A DNA stretch of 64,000 nucleotides from Pseudomonas laurentiana (GCF_014648275.1 NZ_BMQU01000009.1:142161-206160), one strand, 5' to 3'. Numbered from the stretch's first letter, positions 24,708 through 34,419 are shown. Program-made: numbers and translations. The notes: generated by a model from the letters alone, not told the origin.

Positions 24708-25775
24708 TCATTGAAACGAGGCGCTGTCTACAGCGTGGTAGACATAGCGCTCATCGGTCATGCGCTTGATTTCTTCGAGGTAGTTCGAGTTCATTACAAA
24801 CAGGTTTGCGCCATCTGGGAGGCTGTCCAGCACCTCTTGCGGCGATGAAACGCGCAAACCACTGAGCGGCAGGTAACGCCCCTGCTTGGCCGGGTTGATG
24901 TCGACCACATGGTCCACCGCGACGCCAGCGCGCTGCAGGAACAGCGAATAGATAACCCCCTTGGACGACGCCCCCCAGATCGCTGCGCGCTGATCGGGAG
25001 CGTCCTTGATGATCTGTACCGCCCGCTCAAGGCTGGCGGTGAACCCCGTCGGCATTTGCAGCAGGGCTGAGCCCGTACGCGGCGCGCGCAAACTGGCAAG
25101 ATCGGCGACGACATAGAGGTATTGCCCGCCAAACAGATGGCCGGTTTCGTGAACCGTGCCGAAGAGCCGTCGCAGATCGTCAAGCCGGAAATAATTGACG
25201 TGCTCGTAGAACACGTCGAACCATGCATGGTGCTCGACAATCCAGTCAAAGCACGGTACTTCGATGTAGATTTTTCCACCCTGGTTGGCGGCGGCAATTT
25301 CACTCAGGAATGCCTGCGGATCAGCCATGTGTTCCAGAACATGGCGCAAGACAATACCCTCGGCGGACAGCCCCAACTGACGCGTGAAAGGTGCCTTGAT
25401 CACATCAGGATTATCGCCCTCGTAGGAAGGGTCGACGCCGGTGATGGTGTAGCCCCGCTCGCGCAACATCTCCAGGAAGTAACCTTTCCCGCAACCGACC
25501 TCAATCAAGCGCTGCCCACTGAAGTGGCGGGCCAGAATCTGCTCGACATCCCCCAAGTGCTTCTGAAACTGCGTCGAATGCGCCTGCTCGTTCTGGTAGT
25601 CCGCATCGTAGATCAGCTTGCTGCCATCAAACGCCTGATTGAAGATCAGACCGCTCTGCTCATCCTGTACCAGCACGATGTCCGCGTATCCGCTGGCGCG
25701 CGCCTCTTCGGCCGTCGCAAAGGTGCGGTTCTGCAAAACGGGCAAGCCTTGCGCCCGGTATAGCTCATGCGTCAT
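24708..25775 (-). CDS. Sugar C-methyltransferase family protein
   Basis: A 355-residue SAM-dependent methyltransferase of the nucleotide-sugar C-methyltransferase type (TylCIII-like). The N-terminal part resembles the zinc-binding region of that family but lacks its cysteines (LVQDEQSGLIF where relatives have Cys-x-x-Cys). The SAM site is LIEVGCGKGYFLEML with acidic VDPSYEGDNP. The C-terminal domain has IWGASSKGVIYSLFL. Such enzymes methylate C-3 of 4-keto-6-deoxy sugars. It overlaps the preceding reductase gene by 11 bases, so the two are co-translated. Confidence 0.8.
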   Translation of the reverse strand: MTHELYRAQGLPVLQNRTFATAEEARASGYADIVLVQDEQSGLIFNQAFDGSKLIYDADYQNEQAHSTQFQKHLGDVEQILARHFSGQRLIEVGCGKGYFLEMLRERGYTITGVDPSYEGDNPDVIKAPFTRQLGLSAEGIVLRHVLEHMADPQAFLSEIAAANQGGKIYIEVPCFDWIVEHHAWFDVFYEHVNYFRLDDLRRLFGTVHETGHLFGGQYLYVVADLASLRAPRTGSALLQMPTGFTASLERAVQIIKDAPDQRAAIWGASSKGVIYSLFLQRAGVAVDHVVDINPAKQGRYLPLSGLRVSSPQEVLDSLPDGANLFVMNSNYLEEIKRMTDERYVYHAVDSASFQ

Positions 25776-26622
25776 GCCGCTCTCCTGTCAGGTCTCGCAA
25801 ACGCTCGGTCGAGCCCCAGAACGCCATGGGTTCATGATGCGAATAGGGGTAGTACCCAAGGTTCAAGGTAATCGCCGAATGGCGCTGGCGAACCCGCTGC
25901 TCGACCAGTGTGCGAACCGACACGGGCTTGCCACTGCAGCAGTTGATCACACCGGAAAACGTCCGCTGTTTCAGCACACTCAACAGCAGCCCGGCGGCTT
26001 CTTCGATGCTCAGGTAATCACGCAACTGCTCACCCGCCGACATGTTGAATTGTTCATCGTTGGCATCGATGGCGCGATCCAGGCCGGCCAATAAGCTATT
26101 GGGCGCTTGCCCGGGGCCATGCAGATAGAACAACCGGGCCCACTGCAGGGTAAAGGGCTGCTCGCCCTGCAAACGTTCCAGGAACAGCCTCAAGGTATGC
26201 TTGGCAAGACCGTAGGCCGTGTTGGGTTGCGCTGGGCAGTGCTCGCTCAACTGGCCGTTCTGCATGCCGTACTCAAAACAGGTGCCCGTCACCAGAACCT
26301 GCCGCACCCCCGCCTCGACGACACGCTTGAGAAAGGCGTAGTCAGCCGGCAAATTGCGTTCGAAATGAAACAGCGCCTGATAGTTCGGCAGGCCAGGCCA
26401 GGCCAGGTGGGCAACCGCGTCCACCCCCTCGACCAATGCATCGATTGGCAGCGCTGCGGCATGCACGTCGACCGCCATGAACTCGACCTGATCAAACCAG
26501 GGCATTTCCCGCGCCAGTTCAAGTCGACGGGCAACAGCCCGTACCGCAATGCCTTCAGCCAGCAAGGCAGCGACCAGATGTCGCCCTACAAACCCGGTAG
26601 CGCCGGTAACCAGCACCTTCAT
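25765..26622 (-). CDS. NAD-dependent epimerase/dehydratase (sugar 4-reductase-like)
   Basis: A 285-residue short-chain dehydrogenase of the extended type. It has the GxxGxxG nucleotide-binding motif (VTGATGFVGRHL, residues ~5-16) and catalytic Tyr-x-x-x-Lys (AYGLAKHTL). Threonine of the active site is in VLVTGTCFEYG. By position it would reduce C-4 (or epimerise) the CDP-4-keto-6-deoxy sugar after C-methylation. Start at the ATG giving MKVLVTGATG; longer readings upstream run into the rfbC-like gene. The ribosome site is weak, consistent with coupling. Confidence 0.82.
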   Translation of the reverse strand: MKVLVTGATGFVGRHLVAALLAEGIAVRAVARRLELAREMPWFDQVEFMAVDVHAAALPIDALVEGVDAVAHLAWPGLPNYQALFHFERNLPADYAFLKRVVEAGVRQVLVTGTCFEYGMQNGQLSEHCPAQPNTAYGLAKHTLRLFLERLQGEQPFTLQWARLFYLHGPGQAPNSLLAGLDRAIDANDEQFNMSAGEQLRDYLSIEEAAGLLLSVLKQRTFSGVINCCSGKPVSVRTLVEQRVRQRHSAITLNLGYYPYSHHEPMAFWGSTERLRDLTGERHDA

Positions 26623-26633
26623 CGGCCGCTGGC

Positions 26634-27194
26634 TCACACGCGCACACCCGCAAAATCGGCATCGAGCAACGGATGCACCGCATCCTTGGCGGAGAGATTG
26701 CACACGGGCAACGGCCAGGAAATAGCCAAAGCAGGATCACTCACCAACAACCCGGCCTCATGCGCTGGCGCATAGTCGGCATCCGTGAAGTAGAGCACTT
26801 CAGCCTCATCACTGAGTGCCTGAAAACCATGGGCAAAACCCGCTGGAATCAACAGGCTCCGACCATCGTCGGCGACCAGCTCCTCAGCATGCCATTGGAG
26901 GAACGTTGGCGAATCAGGGCGCAGATCGACAGCCACATCCCAGATAGCACCACGCACACAGGTGATCAATTTCGCTTCGGCGTAGCCCGCCTGCTGGTAA
27001 TGCAGACCACGCACACTGCCCTTGCCGAGGGTACGTGAATGGTTGATCTGGCGAATCTCGAAGGATCGGCCCTGCACACTGAGCCGGCTCTGGCAAAACA
27101 AGCGGGCGAAGCGGCCACGATGGTCATGGAAGACTTTTTGCTGGATCAGGCAAAGCCCTTCAAGCGCTAGCGGCTGCAGATCAAAGTCACTCAT
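26634..27194 (-). CDS. rfbC: RmlC-like 4-keto-6-deoxysugar 3,5-epimerase
   Basis: A 186-residue cupin-fold epimerase. Conserved residues include the Arg-Gly start (DHRGRFARLF), catalytic His in VRGLHYQ, the DLRPDSPTF strand with catalytic Asp, PAGFAHGFQ and Tyr in VLYFTDADYAP. Family enzymes invert C-3 and C-5 (or only one) of NDP-4-keto-6-deoxyglucose. The neighbours make CDP-glucose, so the substrate is probably CDP- rather than dTDP-linked, which needs testing. Its ATG overlaps the stop of the dehydratase gene by four bases. Confidence 0.85.
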   Translation of the reverse strand: MSDFDLQPLALEGLCLIQQKVFHDHRGRFARLFCQSRLSVQGRSFEIRQINHSRTLGKGSVRGLHYQQAGYAEAKLITCVRGAIWDVAVDLRPDSPTFLQWHAEELVADDGRSLLIPAGFAHGFQALSDEAEVLYFTDADYAPAHEAGLLVSDPALAISWPLPVCNLSAKDAVHPLLDADFAGVRV

Positions 27195-28273
27195 GACCAG
27201 TCCTTGTAAAGGTTCAGTTGATAAAGCGTTACCGCACGCATGTCCTTGCCCGCCTGCCAGGCCATATGCCAACCCACGGTCTGCTCCAGGCACTGCTGCA
27301 ACGACCAGCGTGGCTGCCAACCAAGCAACTGCCGAGCGCGGCTGCTGTCCAGGCGCAGCAGGCCGGCTTCGTGCATGTCGCTGGGCTCAACGCGCAAACC
27401 CGGCGCCTGTGGCCACTGACTGGCAAGCGAGGCAATCACCTCACCCACACTGCACATGTCGGCGTCATCAGGCCCAAAGTTCCACGCGCCGGCAAACACC
27501 GGCCCCTGCTCATAAAGCGCAGCCGCCAATTGCAGGTAACCCGCCAGGGGCTCCAGCGCGTGCTGCCAGGGCCTGACGGCCTTGGGATAACGCAGCGTCA
27601 CCGGTTCATCGGCCGACCAGGCCTTGAGCACGTCCGGGATCAGGCGCTCGGCAGAAAAATCGCCACCACCCAACACGTTCCCGGCACGCGCGGTCGCCAG
27701 GGCCAAGCCATGCTCGGCATACTGCTGTGGATTGAAGAATGATGCCCCATAGGACTGCGCCAGAATCTCGCAACACGCCTTGCTGCTGCTGTAGGGGTCA
27801 TGCCCCCCCAACGCTTCATCTTCACGATAGGGCCACAACCACTCCCGATTGGCATAGACCTTGTCGGTGGTCACCAGCACGCATGCACGTACGCCACCGA
27901 CCTGCCGAATCGCTTCCAGCAGATTCAGGGTACCCATGACATTGCTTGAGTACGTACCCAACGGATCGCGGTAACTTTCACGCACCAGGGGCTGTGCCGC
28001 CAAGTGCAAGACGATCTCGGGCTGTACTTCGGCCAGCAGCTCCAGCAGCACGCCCAGATCGCGCACATCGCCACGGCGATCATCAATCCCCTCGGCCACC
28101 CTTGCCAGCGCAAACAGGCTGGGCTCGGTGGCCGGGTCAAGGGCAAAGCCTGTGACCTGGGCACCCATGCTCTGTAACCAAAGCGTCAACCAGCTGCCTT
28201 TGAAACCCGTGTGGCCGGTAAGCAGCACACGCTTACCTTCCCAGAACGCACGGCTTAGTCCCATTGTTTCCAT
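27191..28273 (-). CDS. rfbG: CDP-glucose 4,6-dehydratase
   Basis: A 360-residue extended short-chain dehydrogenase that converts CDP-glucose to CDP-4-keto-6-deoxyglucose. The NAD motif is [13 protein letters not shown] and the catalytic Tyr-Lys pair is in [19 protein letters not shown] is typical for the RfbG branch. Start at [10 protein letters not shown] with GGGGAGG four bases upstream; the ATG three codons later is possible. It overlaps the end of the cytidylyltransferase gene by 19 bases. Confidence 0.92.
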   Translation of the reverse strand: METMGLSRAFWEGKRVLLTGHTGFKGSWLTLWLQSMGAQVTGFALDPATEPSLFALARVAEGIDDRRGDVRDLGVLLELLAEVQPEIVLHLAAQPLVRESYRDPLGTYSSNVMGTLNLLEAIRQVGGVRACVLVTTDKVYANREWLWPYREDEALGGHDPYSSSKACCEILAQSYGASFFNPQQYAEHGLALATARAGNVLGGGDFSAERLIPDVLKAWSADEPVTLRYPKAVRPWQHALEPLAGYLQLAAALYEQGPVFAGAWNFGPDDADMCSVGEVIASLASQWPQAPGLRVEPSDMHEAGLLRLDSSRARQLLGWQPRWSLQQCLEQTVGWHMAWQAGKDMRAVTLYQLNLYKDWS

Positions 28274-29028
28274 GGGGCCTCCCCGCTCTGCCAGAGGTGC
28301 TCCAGGTGATTCTTGTCACGCAGTGTATCCATCGGCTGCCAGAAACCATCATGCTGGAAAGCATGCAGTTGCCCTTCACTGGCCAGGCGACTGAGGGGTT
28401 CGGCTTCCCAGGAGGTTGCATCACCCGCAATGTAAGGCAGTACCTTGGGGGATAGAACGAAGAACCCGCCATTGATCCAGCCGCCATCGCCACGCGGTTT
28501 CTCAGTGAAACCCAGCACTTGATTGCCCTCGCGCTGCAACGCGCCATAACGACCTGGCGGCTGAACAGCGGTCACGGTTGCCAGCTTGCCATGGGACAGG
28601 TGGAAATCGACCAGCGCACCGATGTTCAGGTCAGAGACACCATCGCCGTAGGTAAAGCAGAAGGCTTGTTCGTCCTCAAGGTAACGCCCGGCACGGCGCA
28701 AACGGCCACCGGTCATTGTCTCCTCGCCGGTGTCCACCAGCGTAACGCGCCACGGCTCGCTGTAGTTCTGATGAACGTCCATGCGGTTGTTGCGCATGTC
28801 GAAGGTGACATCGGAGGTGTGCAGAAAGTAGTTGGCGAAAAAATCCTTGATCGCATAACCCTTGTAGCCCAGGCAAATCACGAAGTCGTGAATGCCGTGC
28901 GCAGAGTACTGCTTCATGATGTGCCAAAGAATTGGCTTACCACCGATCTCGATCATCGGTTTAGGTTTGAGGTGCGACTCTTCGCTGATCCGCGTGCCGA
29001 GACCACCCGCCAAAATGACTGCCTTCAT
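28255..29028 (-). CDS. rfbF: Glucose-1-phosphate cytidylyltransferase
   Basis: A 257-residue nucleotidyltransferase making CDP-glucose from CTP and glucose-1-phosphate. The N-terminal signature is [13 protein letters not shown] with [18 protein letters not shown], and [11 protein letters not shown] is characteristic of RfbF. Start chosen at MKAVILAGG with GAGGAAACCG directly upstream. It commits the pathway to CDP-linked sugar and pairs with the next gene. Confidence 0.93.
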   Translation of the reverse strand: MKAVILAGGLGTRISEESHLKPKPMIEIGGKPILWHIMKQYSAHGIHDFVICLGYKGYAIKDFFANYFLHTSDVTFDMRNNRMDVHQNYSEPWRVTLVDTGEETMTGGRLRRAGRYLEDEQAFCFTYGDGVSDLNIGALVDFHLSHGKLATVTAVQPPGRYGALQREGNQVLGFTEKPRGDGGWINGGFFVLSPKVLPYIAGDATSWEAEPLSRLASEGQLHAFQHDGFWQPMDTLRDKNHLEHLWQSGEAPWKQWD

Positions 29029-29133
29029 CGGTTTCCTCATGTTCTTCGCACGGCCCATCCAGGCCAGAGTGAAGGATTTATGGCGATATGAAGGAGGACT
29101 TGCAGGAAGTGCGCCAAGTACGCGGCAGGTGTC

Positions 29134-29156
29134 AGCGGCGCGCTTGCAGCGCCGCT
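29134..29156. other. Stem-loop in the 147-base gap before rfbF
   Basis: AGCGGCGC and GCGCCGCT form an 8-pair stem around a 7-base loop, just after the stop of the 1189-residue glycosyltransferase. No T run follows, so it may act as an RNA stability element between the first gene and the sugar genes. Confidence 0.45.
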
Positions 29157-29175
29157 ACAGGGAAGGTGTGCAGGA

Positions 29176-32100
29176 TCAGTCGGCCAACCAGCCCCACACC
29201 CAGTGCTGCAGGTTGTCCGCACGCAATACAAAGTCGCGCAGCACCGCTTCACGCAACTCATCGCCCATGCGATAGCTGGCGGCCGGGTCAGCCAGGTGCA
29301 TACGGATCGCCTGCAGCCACTCCTGGGTAGAGTTGCTGCGAACCCGTGTGCAAGGCAAGTATCCCCGGTAGGCCTCGGTATCGGTACAGACCACCGGATA
29401 ACCACAGGCGCCATACTCCAGCAGACGCAGGTTGCTCTTGCAGTCGTTGAAGATATGGAACTCCAACGGTGCCAGGGCCAGGTCCAGGTCCAGGCTGGCC
29501 AGCTTCGCTGGGTAGTTTTCCAACGAAACGACGGGATGATACTCATGGATGTAGGGCTTAAGGTTCTCCGGGCACATGCCAAAGAACACCCACTCCACCT
29601 CATTGGCCAGCTCGCGGACCACCTCGGCAATGATTTCCAGGTCGCCGCTATGGCTGGTACCCCCCCCCCAACCCACCCGTGGCTTGTTCGACGTGCCACG
29701 CTTGCTGTTCAGGCCCAGCCACAAATGCGGCGCCAGCATGTTCGGCACCACGCGAATATCTCGGTGCATACTGGAAAGTGCATTGGCCAGGGCGTCCGTG
29801 GTGACCACGACGCGATCACACAAACCTATGCCTCGGCGCAGATGCTGCTCAGTATCACGCGGTTTGTTACGCGCATGGATATTTTTCTTCGGCGCCTCCA
29901 GGACGTAGTCGTCGATCTCGTAGATCCGGCGTGCCGAAGCGATATTCTTGACCCGCTCGATGTCATTGACACTTTCCGAGGAGTGGCGAAGCTGGATGAT
30001 CACCACATCCGGATTCATCCGCGCGATTTCGACCGAAGGCGGGACCTCAAAGCTGATTCGCCCGAACACACGCCCTGCGGCTTCAAGCTCACGCAGCGGC
30101 TGATTCACACGATAATGACCCACTGCGGTGTTGTTGACCGGCAACGCCAGAATGGAAGGCAGCGTGCGCAGAACCAGAGGGTTCCAACTGTCACGCAAGC
30201 TGGGCTCCAACGTAAACGCCGAACGGGTCAGACTCAGGCTAGGGTTGTAGGCTGGGTCACGGATTACACTGGGTAGCCAGCGCTGGATCAGCGCTTCCTG
30301 CTCTGGCTTTCCAGCCACCTCCCCCAAGTAGCACGGCTTGTCTTCACGCGTCTGAACGACGGTTGCATAGGGCGTTCCGACCACGAGGTAACCCGCCTGG
30401 CCGACCCGCAAACACAAATCAATGTCGGCCAGGCTCTGGGCAAACGTCGCCTCATCGAAACCACCCAGATCCTTGAAAACCTGAGTGCGTATCATCAGGC
30501 AACTTCCGCTCACCGCACTCCAGTTCTGAGCCACCTGAAGACGCTGCATGTACCCCCGCGCATCCGAAAGCTCGCCAGCAAATGCAGGCCCCGCCGCACC
30601 ACCCAAGCCGAGGATGACGCCGGTATTGGCAACCTTACCCTTGGGATCAACGAGGCGTGCGCCAACGACACCCACTTCCGGTCGCTGCGCGTGGTTAAGC
30701 AGCTCAGCCAGCCATTGAGCCTGACAAACCAGGTTATCAGCTGCAAAGAACAGCAAGTACTCGCCCCGCGCCTGCTCGGCAGCAAGGTTGTTGATGGCCG
30801 CTACACCAGCACCTTGCGGTGCCTCCAGCACGCGCAAGAGGCCACCGCCCATCTGCGCCATCGCGTCGAGCCAGTCACGCATGCCAGCATTGCATTCCGG
30901 CCTGCCGACAATCAGCAGCTCGTATTGGCTGTATGTGGTGCTCTCCAGCACCCCCTCAACACAGCGCTGAATGGCTGATACGTCATCACCCGCGACGATG
31001 ATGAGCGAGACCAGCGGCTGTTCCGCATGCAGGTACTCAACGCGATTGAGCAATGGCAACGCGTCATGATGAATCCGATACTCGACCCCCAATCGGTTCA
31101 AGTGCGCAGCGAGTAGCGCACTGCTCTGCTCGATCACCGATGGCAACGACAGCCACTGGGTGTAGGAGAATGCAGACTCCACCTGAATCTCGGCAATATG
31201 CTCGATTGCAGACAGGCCACTGGACTCTGCAATACGCCAGACCATGTCATGGGGCGCAAGCTCACCCAGTGACGACTCGAAACCACCCAGGGCAAGCACC
31301 TGTTGGCGCTGGAACGCCAAGGTTCGACCCACATAGGGGTAGGCGCGCATCAAATCGAGGTTGAAGTCGGGCTTGAACACCGGGTCACAGGACTCGCCGT
31401 CCCACACGGCACCTTCATCGCTGTAGGCGCAACGCATACCGGGTGTTGCAGCAATGCGCTCGGCAAGCAGCAGCAACGCCGACTCACTCAACCGGTCACC
31501 AGCCCGCAGCAGGTAGATCCAGTCCACCCCTTCCAGCGCCGGCATCGCACTGTTGACCTGCGCCGCCCAGTTCTCAGCGAGCGGCAAATGCACAACATGC
31601 GGCTCGACCACACACTCGGCATTGGAAAGCAACAACACCGCCGTCGGCGCGTAAAGTTGAGCGGCCAGGCTATCGAGCGTGACCTTCAGTGCAGCCTTAT
31701 CCTGCTCTGGGTCGACAATAACCGGAACGATTTTCGGCTGCGAAGGCCATTTGAACACCTGCTCGCACACCATCCGCCGCTGAACTTCCGAGAACCGTCG
31801 TGCCGCAAGCCATTGGCGGTAAAACTCGGCATAACTTTCACAATTGCTCCCCACACGCCCCTGAATCACGGTGTGCCAGTTACTCAGCGCACGTACCAGG
31901 TATAACTCTTTCCAGTCGCGACCTGACTCATTGGCATCGGCCAGCTCGACATAGCGAACCCAACCACGGACAGGCGCATCGTCACAAGTGCGGGCGGCTA
32001 GCATCTGACGCAACCAGTTCCGCTCGCTTTTTGCAGCTCGGATGATTTCAGGCTGCTTGCTCAGGCGCTCCGGGTGCAGCCGCTCAACACTCAGTACATG

Positions 32101-32745
32101 GGTTAGCAGCGTCATATTGCCTCGACGCAATAGGCACATGAACAGCGCTTGCTCGATCAATGTGACAAAGCCTACACCTGTTGTAGTCAACGCCCGTAGC
32201 ATCTCTTGAACATCCTGGGTTCGCATCAGGGAAGATGAGAAGTTGCCCAGAAAATTGACATCCAATACATCGAGAACGGTCAGCAGGTCTTCGCCCTTGA
32301 ACACTGAATCAATCGAGGTAAACGGGCAATTGTCACCTCGCACAGGCAACACAAAATCATCGGTATCGACCTGCAAGCGATAGGCTTGAACAAGATTGAC
32401 CTCAGGATGCTGGATGAGCACCTGTGCTTGCAGTTCGATACACCGGGCAAACAGTCGGTCATCGTCACAGAGAACCTTGATGTACTCGCCTTGCGCCTCC
32501 TCGACACAGCGCAATAAATTGCGCTGGAAACCGAGCCGTTTTGGGTTGCGCAAGTACCGAATACGGGCGTTGCCCTGCCCCTCAAGGGAACCGGTGATCT
32601 GCTCGATATCCTCATCACGACTGTCATCACAGACAACGATTTCAAGGTTTTCGTAGGTCTGGCCCAAGGCGCTCCGCAAGGTCATGGAGAAAAAGCGCGC
32701 GCTGAAGGCTGGGATAACGATGCTGACGAGGGGGGCTGTAATCAC
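29176..32745 (-). CDS. Very large modular glycosyltransferase (1189 aa)
   Basis: Probable flagellin glycosyltransferase with four modules. Residues ~5-220 are a GT2 domain (PLVSIVIPAFSARFF; VVCDDSRDED). Residues ~337-560 are a second GT2-like domain (WIYLLRAGDRL). Residues ~577-830 are a third (PLVSLIIVAGDD; LLFFAADNLVCQAQWL; DIDLCLRVGQAGY). Residues ~877-1189 form a GT-B-like domain (GWGGGTSHSGDLE; LRLLEYGACGYPVVCTD). The start is GTG with GAGAG nine bases upstream. First gene of the sugar operon and next to flgL. Modules two and three match those of the 976-residue enzyme. Large genes at this position (fgt) glycosylate flagellin in P. syringae. Confidence 0.85.
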   Translation of the reverse strand: MITAPLVSIVIPAFSARFFSMTLRSALGQTYENLEIVVCDDSRDEDIEQITGSLEGQGNARIRYLRNPKRLGFQRNLLRCVEEAQGEYIKVLCDDDRLFARCIELQAQVLIQHPEVNLVQAYRLQVDTDDFVLPVRGDNCPFTSIDSVFKGEDLLTVLDVLDVNFLGNFSSSLMRTQDVQEMLRALTTTGVGFVTLIEQALFMCLLRRGNMTLLTHVLSVERLHPERLSKQPEIIRAAKSERNWLRQMLAARTCDDAPVRGWVRYVELADANESGRDWKELYLVRALSNWHTVIQGRVGSNCESYAEFYRQWLAARRFSEVQRRMVCEQVFKWPSQPKIVPVIVDPEQDKAALKVTLDSLAAQLYAPTAVLLLSNAECVVEPHVVHLPLAENWAAQVNSAMPALEGVDWIYLLRAGDRLSESALLLLAERIAATPGMRCAYSDEGAVWDGESCDPVFKPDFNLDLMRAYPYVGRTLAFQRQQVLALGGFESSLGELAPHDMVWRIAESSGLSAIEHIAEIQVESAFSYTQWLSLPSVIEQSSALLAAHLNRLGVEYRIHHDALPLLNRVEYLHAEQPLVSLIIVAGDDVSAIQRCVEGVLESTTYSQYELLIVGRPECNAGMRDWLDAMAQMGGGLLRVLEAPQGAGVAAINNLAAEQARGEYLLFFAADNLVCQAQWLAELLNHAQRPEVGVVGARLVDPKGKVANTGVILGLGGAAGPAFAGELSDARGYMQRLQVAQNWSAVSGSCLMIRTQVFKDLGGFDEATFAQSLADIDLCLRVGQAGYLVVGTPYATVVQTREDKPCYLGEVAGKPEQEALIQRWLPSVIRDPAYNPSLSLTRSAFTLEPSLRDSWNPLVLRTLPSILALPVNNTAVGHYRVNQPLRELEAAGRVFGRISFEVPPSVEIARMNPDVVIIQLRHSSESVNDIERVKNIASARRIYEIDDYVLEAPKKNIHARNKPRDTEQHLRRGIGLCDRVVVTTDALANALSSMHRDIRVVPNMLAPHLWLGLNSKRGTSNKPRVGWGGGTSHSGDLEIIAEVVRELANEVEWVFFGMCPENLKPYIHEYHPVVSLENYPAKLASLDLDLALAPLEFHIFNDCKSNLRLLEYGACGYPVVCTDTEAYRGYLPCTRVRSNSTQEWLQAIRMHLADPAASYRMGDELREAVLRDFVLRADNLQHWVWGWLAD

Positions 32746-32760
32746 GGCGGAACACTCTCA

Positions 32761-32796
32761 AACAAAGGGCGCCAGCCATTACCTGGCGAGGCGCCC
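32761..32796 (-). terminator. Terminator after flgL
   Basis: On the minus strand GGGCGCC and GGCGCCC pair, with an inner CCAG/CTGG possibility, followed by TTTGTTTG. It separates the flgFGHIJKL operon from the glycosylation operon, though the modest T tract could allow read-through. Confidence 0.6.
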
Positions 32797-32837
32797 TAGA
32801 AGCAGGAACAAATCCCGGCCCCTCAGGACCAGGAAAC

Positions 32838-34406
32838 TCAGAGCTGATTGAACAGGCTCAACGACGATATCTTGCTGAACGCGAGCTGAGAGGCCTGCAG
32901 CATGGTCTGCTGCAAGTTCAGACGAATCAGCACTTCAGCCGGGTCTGCATCACGTATCGAGCTCTGAGTCTTGGTGTTGGCCATCTTCAGGCTTTCATTG
33001 GTTTCAGCCTGAACATCCAGTGCCGCACCGCGGGCGCCAATGTCACTTATGGCCGAAGAAACCTGATTCAAGCCACTGGCAACGTTACCAATAGCCGAAT
33101 CCAGTGCAGCCAGGAATTGCTGCTTGGCCAGCGGATCGTTATCGACTGGCAAGGCCAATGCCGTGCGCAACTGACCAATAGTGTCGAGGATGTTCTGGGT
33201 CTGATGGGTATCGACCTGAATGGAGAACTGATCACCTGTTGCGGGCGCACCGGCCAGGTCAAAGGTCACCCCTGCCGCCGTGGCGGTGGTGCCACTGAGC
33301 GTACCGGTCGACACCGGTTTGCTGTTGGCGGTAAGCGGCTGCGCATACAGTTCAAAGTCAGTGGCGCTGGTGAACTTCAGAATGGCGCCGCCACCCGGAA
33401 AGGCACTGTTGTAAGCCGTAGCATCGGCGATGGAGGCATTGGTGACCTGCGACGAAGAGCTGTTGCCTGGGCTGCGCGAACCAGAAATGGAGTCGGGTTT
33501 GGCCGCCAGTGTGAAGGTGTGCCCCGCAATCGCCGCGTCCGGGTTGGCGTTATCGCCCGGCTGGAAGTTAATCGCCAGGCGCATATCAACACCACGGAAG
33601 CCGATCATCTTGTTGCTGGAGGCTGGATCAAACGTGCCGCCTTGCGTGGCTTCCAGCGTGACGTCGTTGTTGGACGCATCGGTGATCTTGAACTGTGTGC
33701 TGCTGAGGAAGGTGATGGTATAGGGCTCACCGCTGCGGAAGCGGTCATTGTACGTCGCACTGCCAGACACCTGACCGTTGGACAACTGAACCCGCCCATC
33801 ATCAACAGCAGGCGAAATCAGGTTCGTCTCACTACGACTGGTATTGAGTGCCTGCTCAAACACGGCATAACCACTTTCATTGGTCGCCATTGTGAGCATG
33901 TCACCCACCTGCAAGTTCAAGGTGCCCTGGTCACCCTGATAGGTGTAGGTGCCATCCGAATTGCGCACATACGGCTGGGTATCGCCTCGCGAACCGGAGA
34001 ACAGGTATTTACCGTTCTCGTCACGGCTGTTCATCAGCGAATAGAGTTGCTCTTCAAGCTGCCCCAGCTCCTGGGCGTTGGCCTTGCGATCGGCGTCAGT
34101 GAAGCCGGCGTTACCGGAACTGATAGTCAGTTCGTTGACCCGCTGCAAAATCGCGCTGATGCCGTTAAGTACACCCTCAGAGGCGCCCAGCGAGTTACGC
34201 ACGTTGGTCGTATTATCGCCGTACTGGCCCAACAGGTTGCTTTGCTGCTCCAGCTGCAACAGCCGCGCTGCGCCGACCGGGTCATCCGCTGCGGTCCGTA
34301 TACGCAAGTTGTCACTGACCTGCTCGCCCGATCTCACCGCATTGGCGAAATTGCGCTGATAGGTTGAAGTGCTGCTTTCGTAATACTGGGAAGTAGAAAT
34401 ACGCAC
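32838..34406 (-). CDS. flgL: Hook-filament junction protein FlgL (HAP3)
   Basis: Joins the hook to the filament together with FlgK. The product is 522 residues: flagellin-like N terminus (MRISTSQYYESSTSTYQRN) and C terminus (MLQASQLAFSKISSLSLFNQL), and an enlarged, low-complexity centre at roughly residues 170-400. Enteric FlgL is about 317 residues, so the surface domain is large. The start is GTG with AAGGAG nine bases upstream. Last gene of the flgF-L operon. Confidence 0.94.
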   Translation of the reverse strand: MRISTSQYYESSTSTYQRNFANAVRSGEQVSDNLRIRTAADDPVGAARLLQLEQQSNLLGQYGDNTTNVRNSLGASEGVLNGISAILQRVNELTISSGNAGFTDADRKANAQELGQLEEQLYSLMNSRDENGKYLFSGSRGDTQPYVRNSDGTYTYQGDQGTLNLQVGDMLTMATNESGYAVFEQALNTSRSETNLISPAVDDGRVQLSNGQVSGSATYNDRFRSGEPYTITFLSSTQFKITDASNNDVTLEATQGGTFDPASSNKMIGFRGVDMRLAINFQPGDNANPDAAIAGHTFTLAAKPDSISGSRSPGNSSSSQVTNASIADATAYNSAFPGGGAILKFTSATDFELYAQPLTANSKPVSTGTLSGTTATAAGVTFDLAGAPATGDQFSIQVDTHQTQNILDTIGQLRTALALPVDNDPLAKQQFLAALDSAIGNVASGLNQVSSAISDIGARGAALDVQAETNESLKMANTKTQSSIRDADPAEVLIRLNLQQTMLQASQLAFSKISSLSLFNQL

Positions 34407-34419
34407 GGTCTACGACTCC

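Noticed and set aside
33117-34367. Plus-strand open frame of 416 codons opposite flgL
   Set aside because: Antisense shadow of a certain gene; composition is Arg/Gly/Val-rich as expected from codon complement.
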